This document shows positions 1 through 8,034 of a stretch of DNA of 49,295 nucleotides, piece by piece (the first letter of the stretch is position 1; every line of letters starts with the position of its first letter). Where the stretch lies: NCBI GenBank assembly GCA_045578425.1, contig JAZNKF010000068.1, positions 1-49,295 on the forward strand, in the 5' to 3' direction. The notes under the pieces were generated by a model, which was not told where the DNA came from, made no database searches, and saw only the letters and a program-made list of their open reading frames with translations. This stretch comes from RGIG3009 sp045578425 (lineage in GTDB: Bacteria > Bacillota > Clostridia > Oscillospirales > Acutalibacteraceae). A program made the translations under genes and the position numbers.

Positions 1-134
1 ACACCATTTTGAGCGACGCGTTAATGCGGCTCGGTGTGGACGAAAAAATCGCAGCGGAAGATGCGTGTAAAATTGAGCACGTTATCAGCGACGAATCGTT
101 TGCTGCGATTAAAAAATATACACAAAGCAAATAA
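1..134 (+). CDS. Metal-dependent transcriptional regulator, DtxR/MntR family (C-terminal fragment)
   Basis: This is the last 43 residues of a gene that begins before the window, read in frame from base 3 to a TAA at 132-134. The fragment contains DALMRLGVDEK followed by DACKIEHVIS. The C-x-x-E-H spacing matches the metal-ligand cluster at the start of the dimerisation domain in DtxR-type repressors (Cys/Glu/His), and the short lysine-rich tail is typical of the roughly 120-140 residue single-domain members. Such proteins bind Fe(II) or Mn(II) and repress metal uptake genes. The DNA-binding winged helix lies outside the window, so the metal and the targets cannot be judged. A terminator follows immediately. 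Confidence 0.7.
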   Translation, partial: TILSDALMRLGVDEKIAAEDACKIEHVISDESFAAIKKYTQSK

Positions 135-138
135 CAAA

Positions 139-175
139 ACATCGCCAAGTCATACGACTTGGCGGTGTTGTTTTT
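139..175 (+). terminator. Rho-independent terminator of the DtxR-type gene
   Basis: The inverted repeat ATCGCCAAGTC / GACTTGGCGGTGT (about 141-151 and 156-168) is followed by a run of T at 170-175, starting a few bases after the stop codon of the upstream gene. Confidence 0.85.
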
Positions 176-263
176 GGAGAAATCGCAACACTTATTATTT
201 ATTACTTTCCAAAGCCCCAAAGACTTTTTTAAGGTACGAGTGAAGAGGTAAGAAGTAATAAGT

Positions 264-297
264 AAAAATCCCGTCCACTTACGTGAACGGGATTTTT
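264..297 (-). terminator. Terminator downstream of tRNA-Thr
   Basis: The inverted repeat 264-278 / 283-297 (AAAAATCCCGTCCAC pairing with GTGAACGGGATTTTT, one mismatch) lies directly 3' of the tRNA on the minus strand. A-runs and T-runs flank both arms, so it could also work for plus-strand transcripts. Confidence 0.75.
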
Positions 298-372
298 GGA
301 GCTGGTGGACGGATTCGAACCCCCGACCTGCTGATTACAAATCAGCTGCTCTACCGGCTGAGCTACACCAGC
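297..372 (-). tRNA. tRNA-Thr (anticodon UGU)
   Basis: On the minus strand this 76-base gene folds as a full cloverleaf. The acceptor is GCTGGTG...CACCAGC, the D-arm holds AGCTCAGCCGGTAGAGC, the anticodon arm is GCTGA-TTTGTAA-TCAGC with anticodon TGT at positions 34-36, the T-arm holds GGTTCGAATCC, and CCA is encoded at 297-299. The discriminator base is U. UGU reads ACA and probably other ACN codons by wobble. The U73 discriminator matches the UGGA bulge of the threonine T-box before thrS at 37364-37377. The gene stands alone with its own terminator. Confidence 0.97.
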
Positions 373-500
373 ATTTGAGTGCTCAATTACTATATCACAT
401 CTTTCAAAAAGTGTCAAGAAAAAATTAGACGCTTATGCAACAAAAAAGCAGTATGTATGCAACACATTCTTTAATTTTTTATAAACGTTTACGAAAGCGG

Positions 501-529
501 TTGCGAAACAAGAAGAAAAGCGTTATAAT
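501..529 (+). promoter_or_regulatory. Sigma-A type promoter for the zinc-ribbon gene and galU
   Basis: A -35 box TTGCGA (501-506) and a perfect -10 box TATAAT (524-529) are separated by 17 bases, ending 45 bases before the ATG at 575. The -10 is strong and the -35 is 4 of 6. Confidence 0.7.
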
Positions 530-574
530 TTTGTAATAATAAACCATTCTTTATGAAAGTTGTGAGGAACCCGT

Positions 575-1552
575 ATGTTTTTTTACGAAGGGCAATCGTG
601 TCCCGTTTGCCACGAACATTTTGGAGAACAAGACGATATTGTCACTTGTCCCGAATGTGGTGCACCGCATCACCGCGCTTGTTGGAAGAGTGAGGGACAT
701 TGCCATTTTGCCGCCGACCACGGTACCGAACGCCAATGGGCGCAGGGTAACGCTTCCTCTGCAAAATCCGAAAACGAACATACAAAAAAATGCCCCGCAT
801 GCGGAAAACAAAATCCCGAGTTTGCAGAATTTTGTTCCCATTGCGGTAAAGATTTTGAAACGGAAGATTGGTCCGACCAAAAAGCTACTCCCCAACAACC
901 GCCGATAGGCCAATATACGCCTCCCATGCAAGGTGATTTTGTGGGATTTAAAATGCCGTTTAACGACCCATACGGCGGTGTTCCCCGCCACGAGCATATC
1001 GGCGAATTCACGGTTGATGAAGTTGCTCAGGTGGTGGGACCTAATTCAGCATATTATCTCCCCCGCTTTTATAACATGACACACGGCGGTTCCAAGCTTT
1101 CGTGGAATTGGATGTCGTTTTTGTTGCCATATAATTGGCTGTTGTACCGCAAAAACATACTGTGGGGTATTCTTTCCTTTTTGTTTTTTACCGCAACTAC
1201 CGTACTTAACGACACTTTATTTGCTCATCTGAATTTTCCGACAAACGTGTCCACTCCCGATGCTTTGGTGGCTGCTATGGAACAATTATTAGCAAAACCG
1301 GAAGCACAAATTGTGATTTGGATTTGTTTGCTGTTATCCTTGTTGGTTTTAACGGTACGTATTTTGATTGGCATGTTCGGTAATTATTTGTATTTAAAAA
1401 CCGTTTTACGCAAAGCCAAAAAAAACAAAGAAAACCCCACGCTTTCTTACACTCAAAAAACATTGACAAACGACGGCGTTTCGTTTGCTCTGGCTGTGTT
1501 GCCGGAATTGTTATCCTTATTTGCCTATTACATTTTACTTTTATTTATATAA
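575..1552 (+). CDS. RING-like/zinc-ribbon DUF2628-type membrane protein
   Basis: This is a 325-residue protein of unknown function. The N-terminus carries a RING-like metal site (CPVC at 9-12, CPEC at 25-28, then H32/H33, C36, H42, C43), as in the prokaryotic RING family. A second zinc ribbon follows (CPAC, then CSHC, about residues 69-90). A proline/glutamine-rich linker leads to a C-terminal membrane part with about three hydrophobic segments, beginning near SWNWMSFLLPYNWLLYR, which resembles DUF2628. The zinc part probably faces the cytoplasm, but no partner or substrate can be named. The start is the ATG at 575 after GTGAGG. galU follows 19 bases downstream, so the two are probably co-transcribed. 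An antisense frame at 551-997 is a shadow. Confidence 0.8.
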   Translation: MFFYEGQSCPVCHEHFGEQDDIVTCPECGAPHHRACWKSEGHCHFAADHGTERQWAQGNASSAKSENEHTKKCPACGKQNPEFAEFCSHCGKDFETEDWSDQKATPQQPPIGQYTPPMQGDFVGFKMPFNDPYGGVPRHEHIGEFTVDEVAQVVGPNSAYYLPRFYNMTHGGSKLSWNWMSFLLPYNWLLYRKNILWGILSFLFFTATTVLNDTLFAHLNFPTNVSTPDALVAAMEQLLAKPEAQIVIWICLLLSLLVLTVRILIGMFGNYLYLKTVLRKAKKNKENPTLSYTQKTLTNDGVSFALAVLPELLSLFAYYILLLFI

Positions 1553-1571
1553 AAAAAGGAGTGCTTTTACC

Positions 1572-2447
1572 ATGTCACAACGTATCACAAAGGCCGTTAT
1601 TCCCGCCGCAGGACTAGGAACACGGGTGTTACCCGCTTCCAAAGCCATGCCCAAAGAAATGCTACCCATTGTTGACAAACCCGCGATTCAATATATTGTA
1701 GAAGAAGCGGTGGCATCGGGTATTACCGATATTTTAATCATCACCAACCGCGGCAAAGGCATCATTGAAGACCATTTTGACCACAACATCGAATTGGAAC
1801 AACGTTTGGAAGCAGGCGGCCGTCTTTCGGTTTTGGAAGATTTGAATCGCATCAACAACATGGCTAACATCACCTTTATTCGCCAAAAGGAAACCAAAGG
1901 ACTGGGCCATGCCATCGGTTGCGCTCGCTCTTTTGTAGGCAATGAACCGTTTGCCGTGCTATACGGGGATGACGTCATCATTGGCGAAGACCCTGCTTGT
2001 GCGCAATTGTGCCGCGCTTACGAAGAATTTGGCAAAGGCGTTGTCGGCATCAAAGAAGTCACTCCCGAACAAATTGTGAAATATTCCAGCTTGGCTGTTT
2101 CGTTATTACACGATAATTTGTATTCGGTTACCGATATGGTAGAAAAACCCAAACCAAACGAATTTTTGTCCTTGTTCTCCATTTTGGGACGATGCGTGTT
2201 ACCGCCGGAAATTTTTGATATTTTGGATAACACCCCTCCCGGCGCAGGCGGCGAAATTCAGTTGACCGATGCCATGAAAACGTTATCTCGCTCGGTGGGC
2301 ATGACCGGTGTCGACTTTACCGGTAAACGCTACGATATGGGCAACAAACTGGGTATCCTACAAGCTACTTGTGAAGTTGCTTTAAAGCACGCGGAAGTCG
2401 GTGCAGATTTCGCCGCGTACATAAAAGAATTGGCAAAATCATTATAA
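1572..2447 (+). CDS. galU: UTP--glucose-1-phosphate uridylyltransferase
   Basis: GalU makes UDP-glucose from UTP and glucose-1-phosphate, feeding cell-wall glycans and glycolipids. The 291-residue product opens with the nucleotide-binding loop AVIPAAGLGTRVLPASKAMP. It continues with KEMLPIVDKPAIQYIVEEA, the metal-binding aspartates in LYGDDVI, VEKPKPNEF, and GGEIQLTDAM near the sugar site, all in the order and length normal for the bacterial family. The ATG at 1572 is chosen over an in-frame start at 1485 because AAGGAG lies 10 bases upstream and the protein then begins at the conserved KAVIPAAG strand. A terminator follows at 2455. FSILGRCVLPPEIF has Cys where Tyr is common, a small variation. 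Confidence 0.95.
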   Translation: MSQRITKAVIPAAGLGTRVLPASKAMPKEMLPIVDKPAIQYIVEEAVASGITDILIITNRGKGIIEDHFDHNIELEQRLEAGGRLSVLEDLNRINNMANITFIRQKETKGLGHAIGCARSFVGNEPFAVLYGDDVIIGEDPACAQLCRAYEEFGKGVVGIKEVTPEQIVKYSSLAVSLLHDNLYSVTDMVEKPKPNEFLSLFSILGRCVLPPEIFDILDNTPPGAGGEIQLTDAMKTLSRSVGMTGVDFTGKRYDMGNKLGILQATCEVALKHAEVGADFAAYIKELAKSL

Positions 2448-2454
2448 TTTTTTT

Positions 2455-2490
2455 AAAACGCTGTTGTGGTTATCCCGACAGCGTTTTTTG
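2455..2490 (+). terminator. Rho-independent terminator after galU
   Basis: AAAACGCTGT (2455-2464) pairs with ACAGCGTTTT (2478-2487) and runs into six T residues. Confidence 0.85.
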
Positions 2491-2541
2491 TCATCATATT
2501 CCTTGTTCCAAGGGAATACTATCTATCAAGGAGATGATGAA

Positions 2542-3012
2542 ATGAACGTTAAAAAAATTGATTGGAAGGTGTTATTGTTCTTTTTGCTCTACACCTTCAT
2601 TCTGGCAGGACTCGGTACGTTGCTGAGCGGCGGTTTTAATTTGGATGAACTGAACAAACCACCGCTGACACCGCCGGCATGGCTCTTCCCGGTTGTGTGG
2701 ACGTTACTGTATACCGCCATGTCTGTTGCCGCATATTTGGTCTTTGTCAGCAACGACATTGACCGCGGTGCATCCTTGCGATTATATTTGTTACAAGTTG
2801 TGGTAAACGTCTTGTGGCCGGTATTCTTCTTTGGTTTGGAATGGCGTTTGTTCGCTTTCTTTTGGATTTTACTGTTAGTGGCGTTAGTAGCACTCACCAT
2901 GGCAGGATTTCGTAAAATTTCACCCCCTGCGTTTTATTTGATGATTCCTTATCTGCTTTGGATTTTGTTTGCCACCTACCTTAACATCGGTTTTTATTTA
3001 CTCAACAAGTAA
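2542..3012 (+). CDS. tspO: TspO/MBR family protein
   Basis: This is a 156-residue integral membrane protein with five hydrophobic segments, the family's usual size and topology. Signature stretches are NKPPLTPPAWLFPVVWTLLY (about residues 38-57), LQVVVNVLWPVFFFG and PYLLWILFATYLNIGFYLLN. TspO proteins bind porphyrins and related tetrapyrroles; in bacteria they are linked to tetrapyrrole handling and stress, but the exact reaction is unsettled. The ATG at 2542 has AAGGAG eight bases upstream. It sits between the galU terminator and the next promoter, so it is either monocistronic or expressed by readthrough. I see no clear terminator behind it. Confidence 0.9.
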   Translation: MNVKKIDWKVLLFFLLYTFILAGLGTLLSGGFNLDELNKPPLTPPAWLFPVVWTLLYTAMSVAAYLVFVSNDIDRGASLRLYLLQVVVNVLWPVFFFGLEWRLFAFFWILLLVALVALTMAGFRKISPPAFYLMIPYLLWILFATYLNIGFYLLNK

Positions 3013-3048
3013 ATTTTGTCAAAAGGCAGTGGTTTTTACAAAAAAGAC

Positions 3049-3077
3049 TTGAAAAAACTAATGGTTTATAGTATAAT
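3049..3077 (+). promoter_or_regulatory. Promoter of the T-box controlled ligase-ior-paaK operon
   Basis: TTGAAA (3049-3054) and TATAAT (3072-3077) with a 17-base spacer lie just before the T-box leader. Transcription should start near 3084, placing the whole T-box in the untranslated leader. Confidence 0.8.
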
Positions 3078-3103
3078 TTTTGAAAGAATTTTAATAACGT
3101 TTC

Positions 3104-3365
3104 AGCGAAAGCACAGTAGTTTTATAACACGTATCCTTAGAGAGCCGTTGGATGGTGCGAAACGGCGGACGCTATAAAACGAATTACCCTTTCGTCAGTT
3201 GCGGCTTGGTGGTCCCAACGTGGATAAAGAGCCGCCGTAGCAAAGGCACGTTACAGCCTTTAAGTGACTTCTTTTCACTTGCAAGGTTTTTCCCGCGAGG
3301 GGAAGATAAATTGAGGTGGTACCGCGGTTTTCCCGCCCTCTGACAGTCGTTCAGGGGGCTTTTTT
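3104..3365 (+). promoter_or_regulatory. T-box leader RNA, tyrosine (UAC) specifier, with terminator
   Basis: The 3' part holds the T-box sequence AGGTGGTACCGCGG (3314-3327). A terminator hairpin, GCCCTCTGA (3335-3343) with TCAGGGGGC (3351-3359), then ends in T residues. In stem I, GCGAAAG (3105-3111) can pair with CTTTCGT near 3189-3195, and GTTTTATA pairs with TATAAAAC. Between them lie the loop-E parts AGTA on the 5' side and CGAA on the 3' side. By analogy with the glycine T-box layout (GAA, one base, then codon), the specifier is TAC at 3185-3187, tyrosine. AGAGAG and GGATGGTGCGAAA fit the distal AG-bulge and loop. The UGGU bulge (3317-3320) pairs with an ACCA end, so tRNA discriminator A as in tRNA-Tyr. 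Uncharged tRNA-Tyr would favour antitermination and expression of the operon. Confidence 0.9.
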
Positions 3366-3393
3366 GTTCCCTGAAAAAGAAAGGAAATGCCTT

Positions 3394-5028
3394 ATGCCTA
3401 TTACCGACATTCTCACCAAAAACGCCGATTTTTACCCCAATGACGTCAGTTTGGTAGAAATCAACCCTAAACTCGAAAACAATAAAAATATGACATGGCG
3501 TGAATTTTCGCTTATGCAAGCCACTGCCGCGGAAACGTATCGCCACGAGATTACGTGGGGCGAGTTTGAAAAACGCTCCAATCGGTTTGCTAACTTGCTG
3601 TTATCACGCGGTATCAAAAAAGGTGAAAAAGTCGCCGTTTTGCTGATGAACTGTTTGGAATGGTTGCCTATCTATTTTGGCATTCTCAAATGCGGTGCCA
3701 TTGCTGTGCCCCTTAACTTCCGATACACTTCTGACGAAATCAAATATTGTTTAGAAAAAGCCGATGCCGAATACATTGTGTTTGGGCCGGAATTTGTTGG
3801 CCGTGTGGAAGAAATTTGCCACAAAGTCAAAAAGATTAAGATGTGGATATACGTTGGTGAGGATTGTCCCGCTTATGCCGAAAGTTACGATAAATTAGTC
3901 ACCTATTGCAGTTCCAAAAATCCCAAAATCAGACTGCAAGATAACGATGATGCCGCCATTTATTTTTCGTCGGGTACCACAGGATTTCCCAAAGCTATCT
4001 TACATACGCACAAAGCATTGATGCACTCCGCACAAACCGAACAAAACCACCACGGTCAAACCAAAGACGATGTGTTTTTGTGCATTCCGCCGCTGTATCA
4101 CACCGGTGCAAAAATGCACTGGTTTGGCAGTTTGATGGTGGGCGGCAAAGCCGTTTTGCTCAAAGGTACGGAGCCGAAATGGATACTGGATGCCGCTTCG
4201 GAAGAAAAATGCACCATTGTTTGGTTGTTGGTGCCGTGGGCGCAAGATATTTTGGATGCTATTGACCGCGGAGAAATTGATATTACCGATTACGACCTTT
4301 CGAAATGGCGCTTAATGCACATTGGTGCTCAGCCTGTTCCCCCCAGCCTTATCAAACGTTGGAAAACAATTTTCCCCCATCACCAGTATGATACCAACTA
4401 CGGACTGAGCGAATCCATTGGTCCCGGTTGTGTGCATTTGGGGCTGGAAAACATTGACCGCGTCGGCGCCATCGGCAAAGCGGGTTACGGTTGGCAAACC
4501 ATGATTGTGGACGAGCATCGTAAACCGCTTGGCAAAAACGAAGTGGGCGAACTCGCTGTCAAAGGCGATGGTGTCATGAAATGCTATTACAAAGATGAAG
4601 AAGCAACCAACGAGGTTTTGGAAAACGGTTGGCTCTTCACCGGTGACATGGCAACCGAAGACGACAAAGGCTTTATCTACCTTGTCGACCGCAAAAAAGA
4701 CGTGATTATCTCGGGCGGAGAAAACATTTATCCCGTTCAAATTGAAGATTTTCTGCGCAAACACGATAATATCAGCGATGCAGCAGTGATTGGTCTTGCC
4801 GACCGCCGTTTGGGCGAAATTGCCGCAGCGGTTATCCAAGTCAAAGACGGTTGCACCCTGACAGAAGAAGACGTTACTGATTTTTGTTTGGACCTTCCCC
4901 GCTACAAACGCCCGCGGAAAATTATTTTTGCTGATGTTCCCAGAAACCCCACCGGCAAAATTGAAAAACCGAAACTGCGTAAATTATACAGTGCCGAAGG
5001 ACTTGTAGCGAAAGAAAACGAATTATAA
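3394..5028 (+). CDS. AMP-forming acyl-CoA ligase (first operon gene)
   Basis: This 544-residue member of the class I adenylate-forming superfamily activates a carboxylic acid to an acyl-AMP and then a CoA thioester. Motifs seen are the P-loop-like SSGTTGFPK (192-200), YGLSE (336-340), TGD (416-418), DRKKDVIISGGENIYP (432-447) and the C-terminal lysine in NPTGKIEK (518-525, K522). The substrate cannot be read from these motifs. Its position as first gene behind a tyrosine T-box and before iorAB and a second ligase (paaK) suggests an aryl acid such as an aryl acetate, which is inference. The ATG at 3394 follows AAGGAA by 7 bases; an upstream in-frame start at 3316 would lie inside the T-box. 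iorA follows 14 bases downstream. Confidence 0.85.
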   Translation: MPITDILTKNADFYPNDVSLVEINPKLENNKNMTWREFSLMQATAAETYRHEITWGEFEKRSNRFANLLLSRGIKKGEKVAVLLMNCLEWLPIYFGILKCGAIAVPLNFRYTSDEIKYCLEKADAEYIVFGPEFVGRVEEICHKVKKIKMWIYVGEDCPAYAESYDKLVTYCSSKNPKIRLQDNDDAAIYFSSGTTGFPKAILHTHKALMHSAQTEQNHHGQTKDDVFLCIPPLYHTGAKMHWFGSLMVGGKAVLLKGTEPKWILDAASEEKCTIVWLLVPWAQDILDAIDRGEIDITDYDLSKWRLMHIGAQPVPPSLIKRWKTIFPHHQYDTNYGLSESIGPGCVHLGLENIDRVGAIGKAGYGWQTMIVDEHRKPLGKNEVGELAVKGDGVMKCYYKDEEATNEVLENGWLFTGDMATEDDKGFIYLVDRKKDVIISGGENIYPVQIEDFLRKHDNISDAAVIGLADRRLGEIAAAVIQVKDGCTLTEEDVTDFCLDLPRYKRPRKIIFADVPRNPTGKIEKPKLRKLYSAEGLVAKENEL

Positions 5029-5042
5029 AAGCGAGGCTATTT

Positions 5043-6782
5043 ATGATGAAAAAATTAATGCTTGGCAACGATGCAGTTGCCCGTGGTGCTTATGAAGCAG
5101 GAGTACACGTCGTATCCTCCTACCCCGGCACACCCAGCACCGAAATCACCGAAGCTATGGTACAATACAAAGACGTTTACGTGGAATGGGCGCCCAATGA
5201 AAAAGTGGCGGCAGAAACCGCCATCGGTGCTTCCATTGCCGGCGGACGCGCCATGAGTTGCATGAAACACGTGGGGCTCAACGTCATGGCAGACCCCGTT
5301 TTTACAGTTAGTTACATAGGCGTAAACGGTGGTTTGGTACTGTGCGTAGCAGATGACCCCGGTATGCACTCTTCGCAAAACGAACAAGATTCTCGGCACT
5401 ATGCGAAAGCCTCTAAAATACCGATGCTTGAACCGTCGGATTCTGCGGAATGTAAAGAATTTACCAAACTTGCCTTTGAATTGAGTGAACAATTTGATGT
5501 TCCGTTTTTTGTGCGTCTTTCCACCCGTGTTTCGCACTCGCAAAGCATGGTGGAATTGTGCGACCCGCAACAAAATGATGTAAAACCGTATAAAAAAGAC
5601 ATTCGAAAGAACGTTATGATGCCCGCGAACGCCGTGTTAAAGCACGTCGAAGTTGAAAAGCGCGAAGTGGCTTTGACCGAGTTTGCTGAGACTAGCGCAC
5701 TCAACTATATCGAGGATAACGGCAGTAAAATCGGTGTCATTACTTCCGGTATTTCTTACATGTATGCCAAAGAGGCTTTGGGAGATACCGTCAATTACTT
5801 AAAATTAGGTTTGGTCTATCCCCTGCCTAAAAAACTCATTACCGAGTTTGCTAACAGCGTGGATGAATTGTACGTTTTGGAAGAACTCGACCCCTTTATC
5901 GAAGAGTTTGTCAAGGCGCTCGGCATTACGGTAAAAGGAAAAGACGAATTTTCGCTGCTTGGCGAATACAGCCAAAATCAAATCCGAAACGTTGTGCTCA
6001 AAAAAACAGCCGATGTTTTCTCTTTGAATGAACAAGTACCCATGCGCCCTCCGGTAATGTGTGCCGGTTGTCCGCACCGCGGCACCTTCTACGTCCTTTC
6101 CAAACTCGGCGTTACCGTTTCCGGCGATATTGGGTGCTATACGCTTGGCGCCGTTGCTCCGCTTTCGAGCGTGGACACCACCATTTGCATGGGAGCCTCG
6201 GTCAGTGCCGCACACGGCATGGTGAAAGCCAGAGGTAAAGACTTTTCCAAAAAATTGGTTTCGGTAATTGGTGACTCAACCTTTATTCACTCCGGCATCA
6301 CCGGTTTGATCGACATTGTCTACAACAAAGGGAACAACACGGTTATCATTTTGGACAACTCCATTACCGGTATGACCGGTCACCAAGATAACCCGACCAC
6401 GGGACTCACCATTCGCAAAGAACCCACCCGTCAAGTCGATTTGGAGGCATTGTGTCACGCTGTGGGCGTTGACCGCGTGCGTGTGGAAGACCCGTTTGAC
6501 TTGATCGGTTTTGAAAAGGCTGTCAAAGAGGAGTTGGAAGCTGACGAGCCGTCGGTTATCATCGCTTCCCGCCCGTGCGCGTTGCTCAAAACTGTTAAAT
6601 ATAGCGGTCACTGCGAAGTTTCTCACGACGCTTGTCGCGGATGTAAAAAATGCATGAAGCTTGGTTGTCCTGCCATTGTTTTTGAAAACGGCAAAGCAAC
6701 CATTGACCCCACCCAGTGCAACGGTTGCGGCCTTTGCATCGGTGTTTGCCCCTTTAATGCCATTGGCAAGGAGGAAAAATAA
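5043..6782 (+). CDS. iorA: Indolepyruvate ferredoxin oxidoreductase, alpha subunit
   Basis: This is the large subunit (579 residues, normal for the family) of the thiamine-diphosphate enzyme that interconverts aryl pyruvates and aryl acetyl-CoA plus CO2 with ferredoxin. The N-terminal pyruvate-oxidoreductase domain has SSYPGTPSTEI and EWAPNEKVAAETAIG. The TPP-binding domain has CAGCPHRGTFY, GDIGCYTLG and GDSTFIHSGITG. Two [4Fe-4S] clusters are encoded by C531/C534/C537/C542 and C559/C562/C565/C569. The start is ATG 5043 (a second ATG is at 5046). The stop overlaps the iorB start as TAATG, so translation is probably coupled. The reaction is reversible in principle; the tyrosine T-box suggests the reductive direction. 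Confidence 0.95.
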   Translation: MMKKLMLGNDAVARGAYEAGVHVVSSYPGTPSTEITEAMVQYKDVYVEWAPNEKVAAETAIGASIAGGRAMSCMKHVGLNVMADPVFTVSYIGVNGGLVLCVADDPGMHSSQNEQDSRHYAKASKIPMLEPSDSAECKEFTKLAFELSEQFDVPFFVRLSTRVSHSQSMVELCDPQQNDVKPYKKDIRKNVMMPANAVLKHVEVEKREVALTEFAETSALNYIEDNGSKIGVITSGISYMYAKEALGDTVNYLKLGLVYPLPKKLITEFANSVDELYVLEELDPFIEEFVKALGITVKGKDEFSLLGEYSQNQIRNVVLKKTADVFSLNEQVPMRPPVMCAGCPHRGTFYVLSKLGVTVSGDIGCYTLGAVAPLSSVDTTICMGASVSAAHGMVKARGKDFSKKLVSVIGDSTFIHSGITGLIDIVYNKGNNTVIILDNSITGMTGHQDNPTTGLTIRKEPTRQVDLEALCHAVGVDRVRVEDPFDLIGFEKAVKEELEADEPSVIIASRPCALLKTVKYSGHCEVSHDACRGCKKCMKLGCPAIVFENGKATIDPTQCNGCGLCIGVCPFNAIGKEEK

Positions 6783-7357
6783 TGACTACTAAAAATATTA
6801 TGATTGTCGGTGTCGGCGGTCAAGGAACCCTTTTAGCCAGTCGTATCCTTGGCAATGCCGTTATCCGCGCGGGATACGATGTTAAAGTTTCGGAAGTACA
6901 CGGTATGAGCCAACGTGGCGGCAGTGTGGTGACGTATGTCAAATACGGCGAAACTGTTTATTCGCCCATCATTGACAAAGGCGAAGCCGATATTATCTTA
7001 GCTTTTGAACGCTTGGAAGCGTTGCGCGCTCTCCCCTTTTTGAAAAAAGATGGCAAAATCATTTTGAATGACCGTGCCATTGCTCCCATGCCCGTCATTA
7101 CCGGTGTTGCCGCCTATCCGCAAGACATCGTGGACAAATTATCACAGGTAACCGACGTCACCGCGGTGGACGCCTTGGCACTCAGTTTGCAGGCAGGTTC
7201 TCCAAAAGCGGTAAACGTGGTGTTAATCGGCATTTTGGCGCAAAGCACAAATATTGATAAAGAAACATGGATTGAGGTTATCAAGCAAACCGTTCCCGAA
7301 AAGTTCTTGGATTTGAATTTGAAAGCATTTGAGCTTGGTTACACTTACAAAGGATGA
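6782..7357 (+). CDS. iorB: Indolepyruvate ferredoxin oxidoreductase, beta subunit
   Basis: This 191-residue gamma-type subunit pairs with IorA. It begins with the glycine-rich MIVGVGGQGTLLASRILGNA and contains VSEVHGMSQRGGSVVTYVKY, the hallmark of the 2-oxoacid:ferredoxin oxidoreductase gamma domain, and later SPKAVNVVLIGILA. No iron-sulphur cysteines are present, as expected when the ferredoxin-like domain is in IorA. The ATG shares one base with the iorA stop. The next gene starts 4 bases after its TGA. Confidence 0.95.
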   Translation: MTTKNIMIVGVGGQGTLLASRILGNAVIRAGYDVKVSEVHGMSQRGGSVVTYVKYGETVYSPIIDKGEADIILAFERLEALRALPFLKKDGKIILNDRAIAPMPVITGVAAYPQDIVDKLSQVTDVTAVDALALSLQAGSPKAVNVVLIGILAQSTNIDKETWIEVIKQTVPEKFLDLNLKAFELGYTYKG

Positions 7358-7361
7358 CAGT

Positions 7362-8018
7362 ATGAAACCGTCTTTTAAAAAGTTTTTCATTGTTTTTTAT
7401 ATTGTTTTTGCCATCGGTGCTTTTGCGGCGGTACTGGTTATCCAACCAAGTCGCGAGATTTTCAAATCACTTTCCTCGGCTTACCCCTACGGTATGGGAT
7501 TTGTCAAATTTGCTTTGCTTGCCACTGCCGGTGAATTGCTTGCCGCAACTATTGCCAATAAAACACCAACATCTCCCGTAAAAGTGGTATGGCGATTTGT
7601 TATTTGGGGGATTATCGGTGTTTGGATAACATTTATGATGAAGGTGTATTCCTCCGCTGTTATCTCTATGATGTCACAATCTCTCTTGCCCGGTGGAAAC
7701 AGCATCTTCCTAAAAGCGTTTTATACCAGCGTTATTATGAACACCACTTTTGGTCCCACCTTTATGGCAGTTCACAAATGCACCGACAAAGTGCTTGAAG
7801 TGAAAGCTTCAAAAGAAAAAGCATCTTTGCCAACGGTAATCACGGGTATTAATTGGACCAACTTTGTGGGTTTTACCCTTTTTAAAACCGTTCCGCTGTT
7901 TTGGATACCGGCACATACCGTCACCTTTTTATTACCCGCAGAATACCAAGTGATGATGGCTGCGGCATTGTCGGTTGCGCTTGGCATCATTTTAAGTTTA
8001 GGCAAACGAAAAAAATAA
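7362..8018 (+). CDS. Operon membrane protein of unknown function
   Basis: I do not firmly recognise this 218-residue protein. It has about five to six hydrophobic segments: a first near residues 7-29 after a basic start (KPSFKKFF), one around 45-62, one around 75-95 (WRFVIWGIIGVWITFMMKVY), one near 112-130 and two in the last 60 residues. The C-terminal portion (FKTVPLFWIPAHTVTFLLP, then a helix ending ILSLGKRKK) faintly recalls the Mpv17/PMP22 family, but this is a weak impression. There is no signal for an ATPase or redox cofactor. The ATG at 7362 has AAAGGA seven bases upstream and follows iorB by 4 bases. Its place between iorAB and paaK makes an aryl-acid carrier an obvious guess. Confidence 0.7.
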   Translation: MKPSFKKFFIVFYIVFAIGAFAAVLVIQPSREIFKSLSSAYPYGMGFVKFALLATAGELLAATIANKTPTSPVKVVWRFVIWGIIGVWITFMMKVYSSAVISMMSQSLLPGGNSIFLKAFYTSVIMNTTFGPTFMAVHKCTDKVLEVKASKEKASLPTVITGINWTNFVGFTLFKTVPLFWIPAHTVTFLLPAEYQVMMAAALSVALGIILSLGKRKK

Positions 8019-8034
8019 GAAAGGATGAACTCCC

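Noticed and set aside
229..417. 62-residue open frame over the tRNA-Thr
   Set aside because: It reads straight through the tRNA and its terminator and has no family resemblance.
489..506. Possible catabolite-response (cre) site in ACGAAAGCGGTTGCGA
   Set aside because: It has about three mismatches to the cre consensus and no sugar-catabolic gene follows.
551..997. 148-residue antisense frame opposite the zinc-ribbon gene
   Set aside because: Shadow of a well-supported gene; no ribosome site and no recognisable motif.
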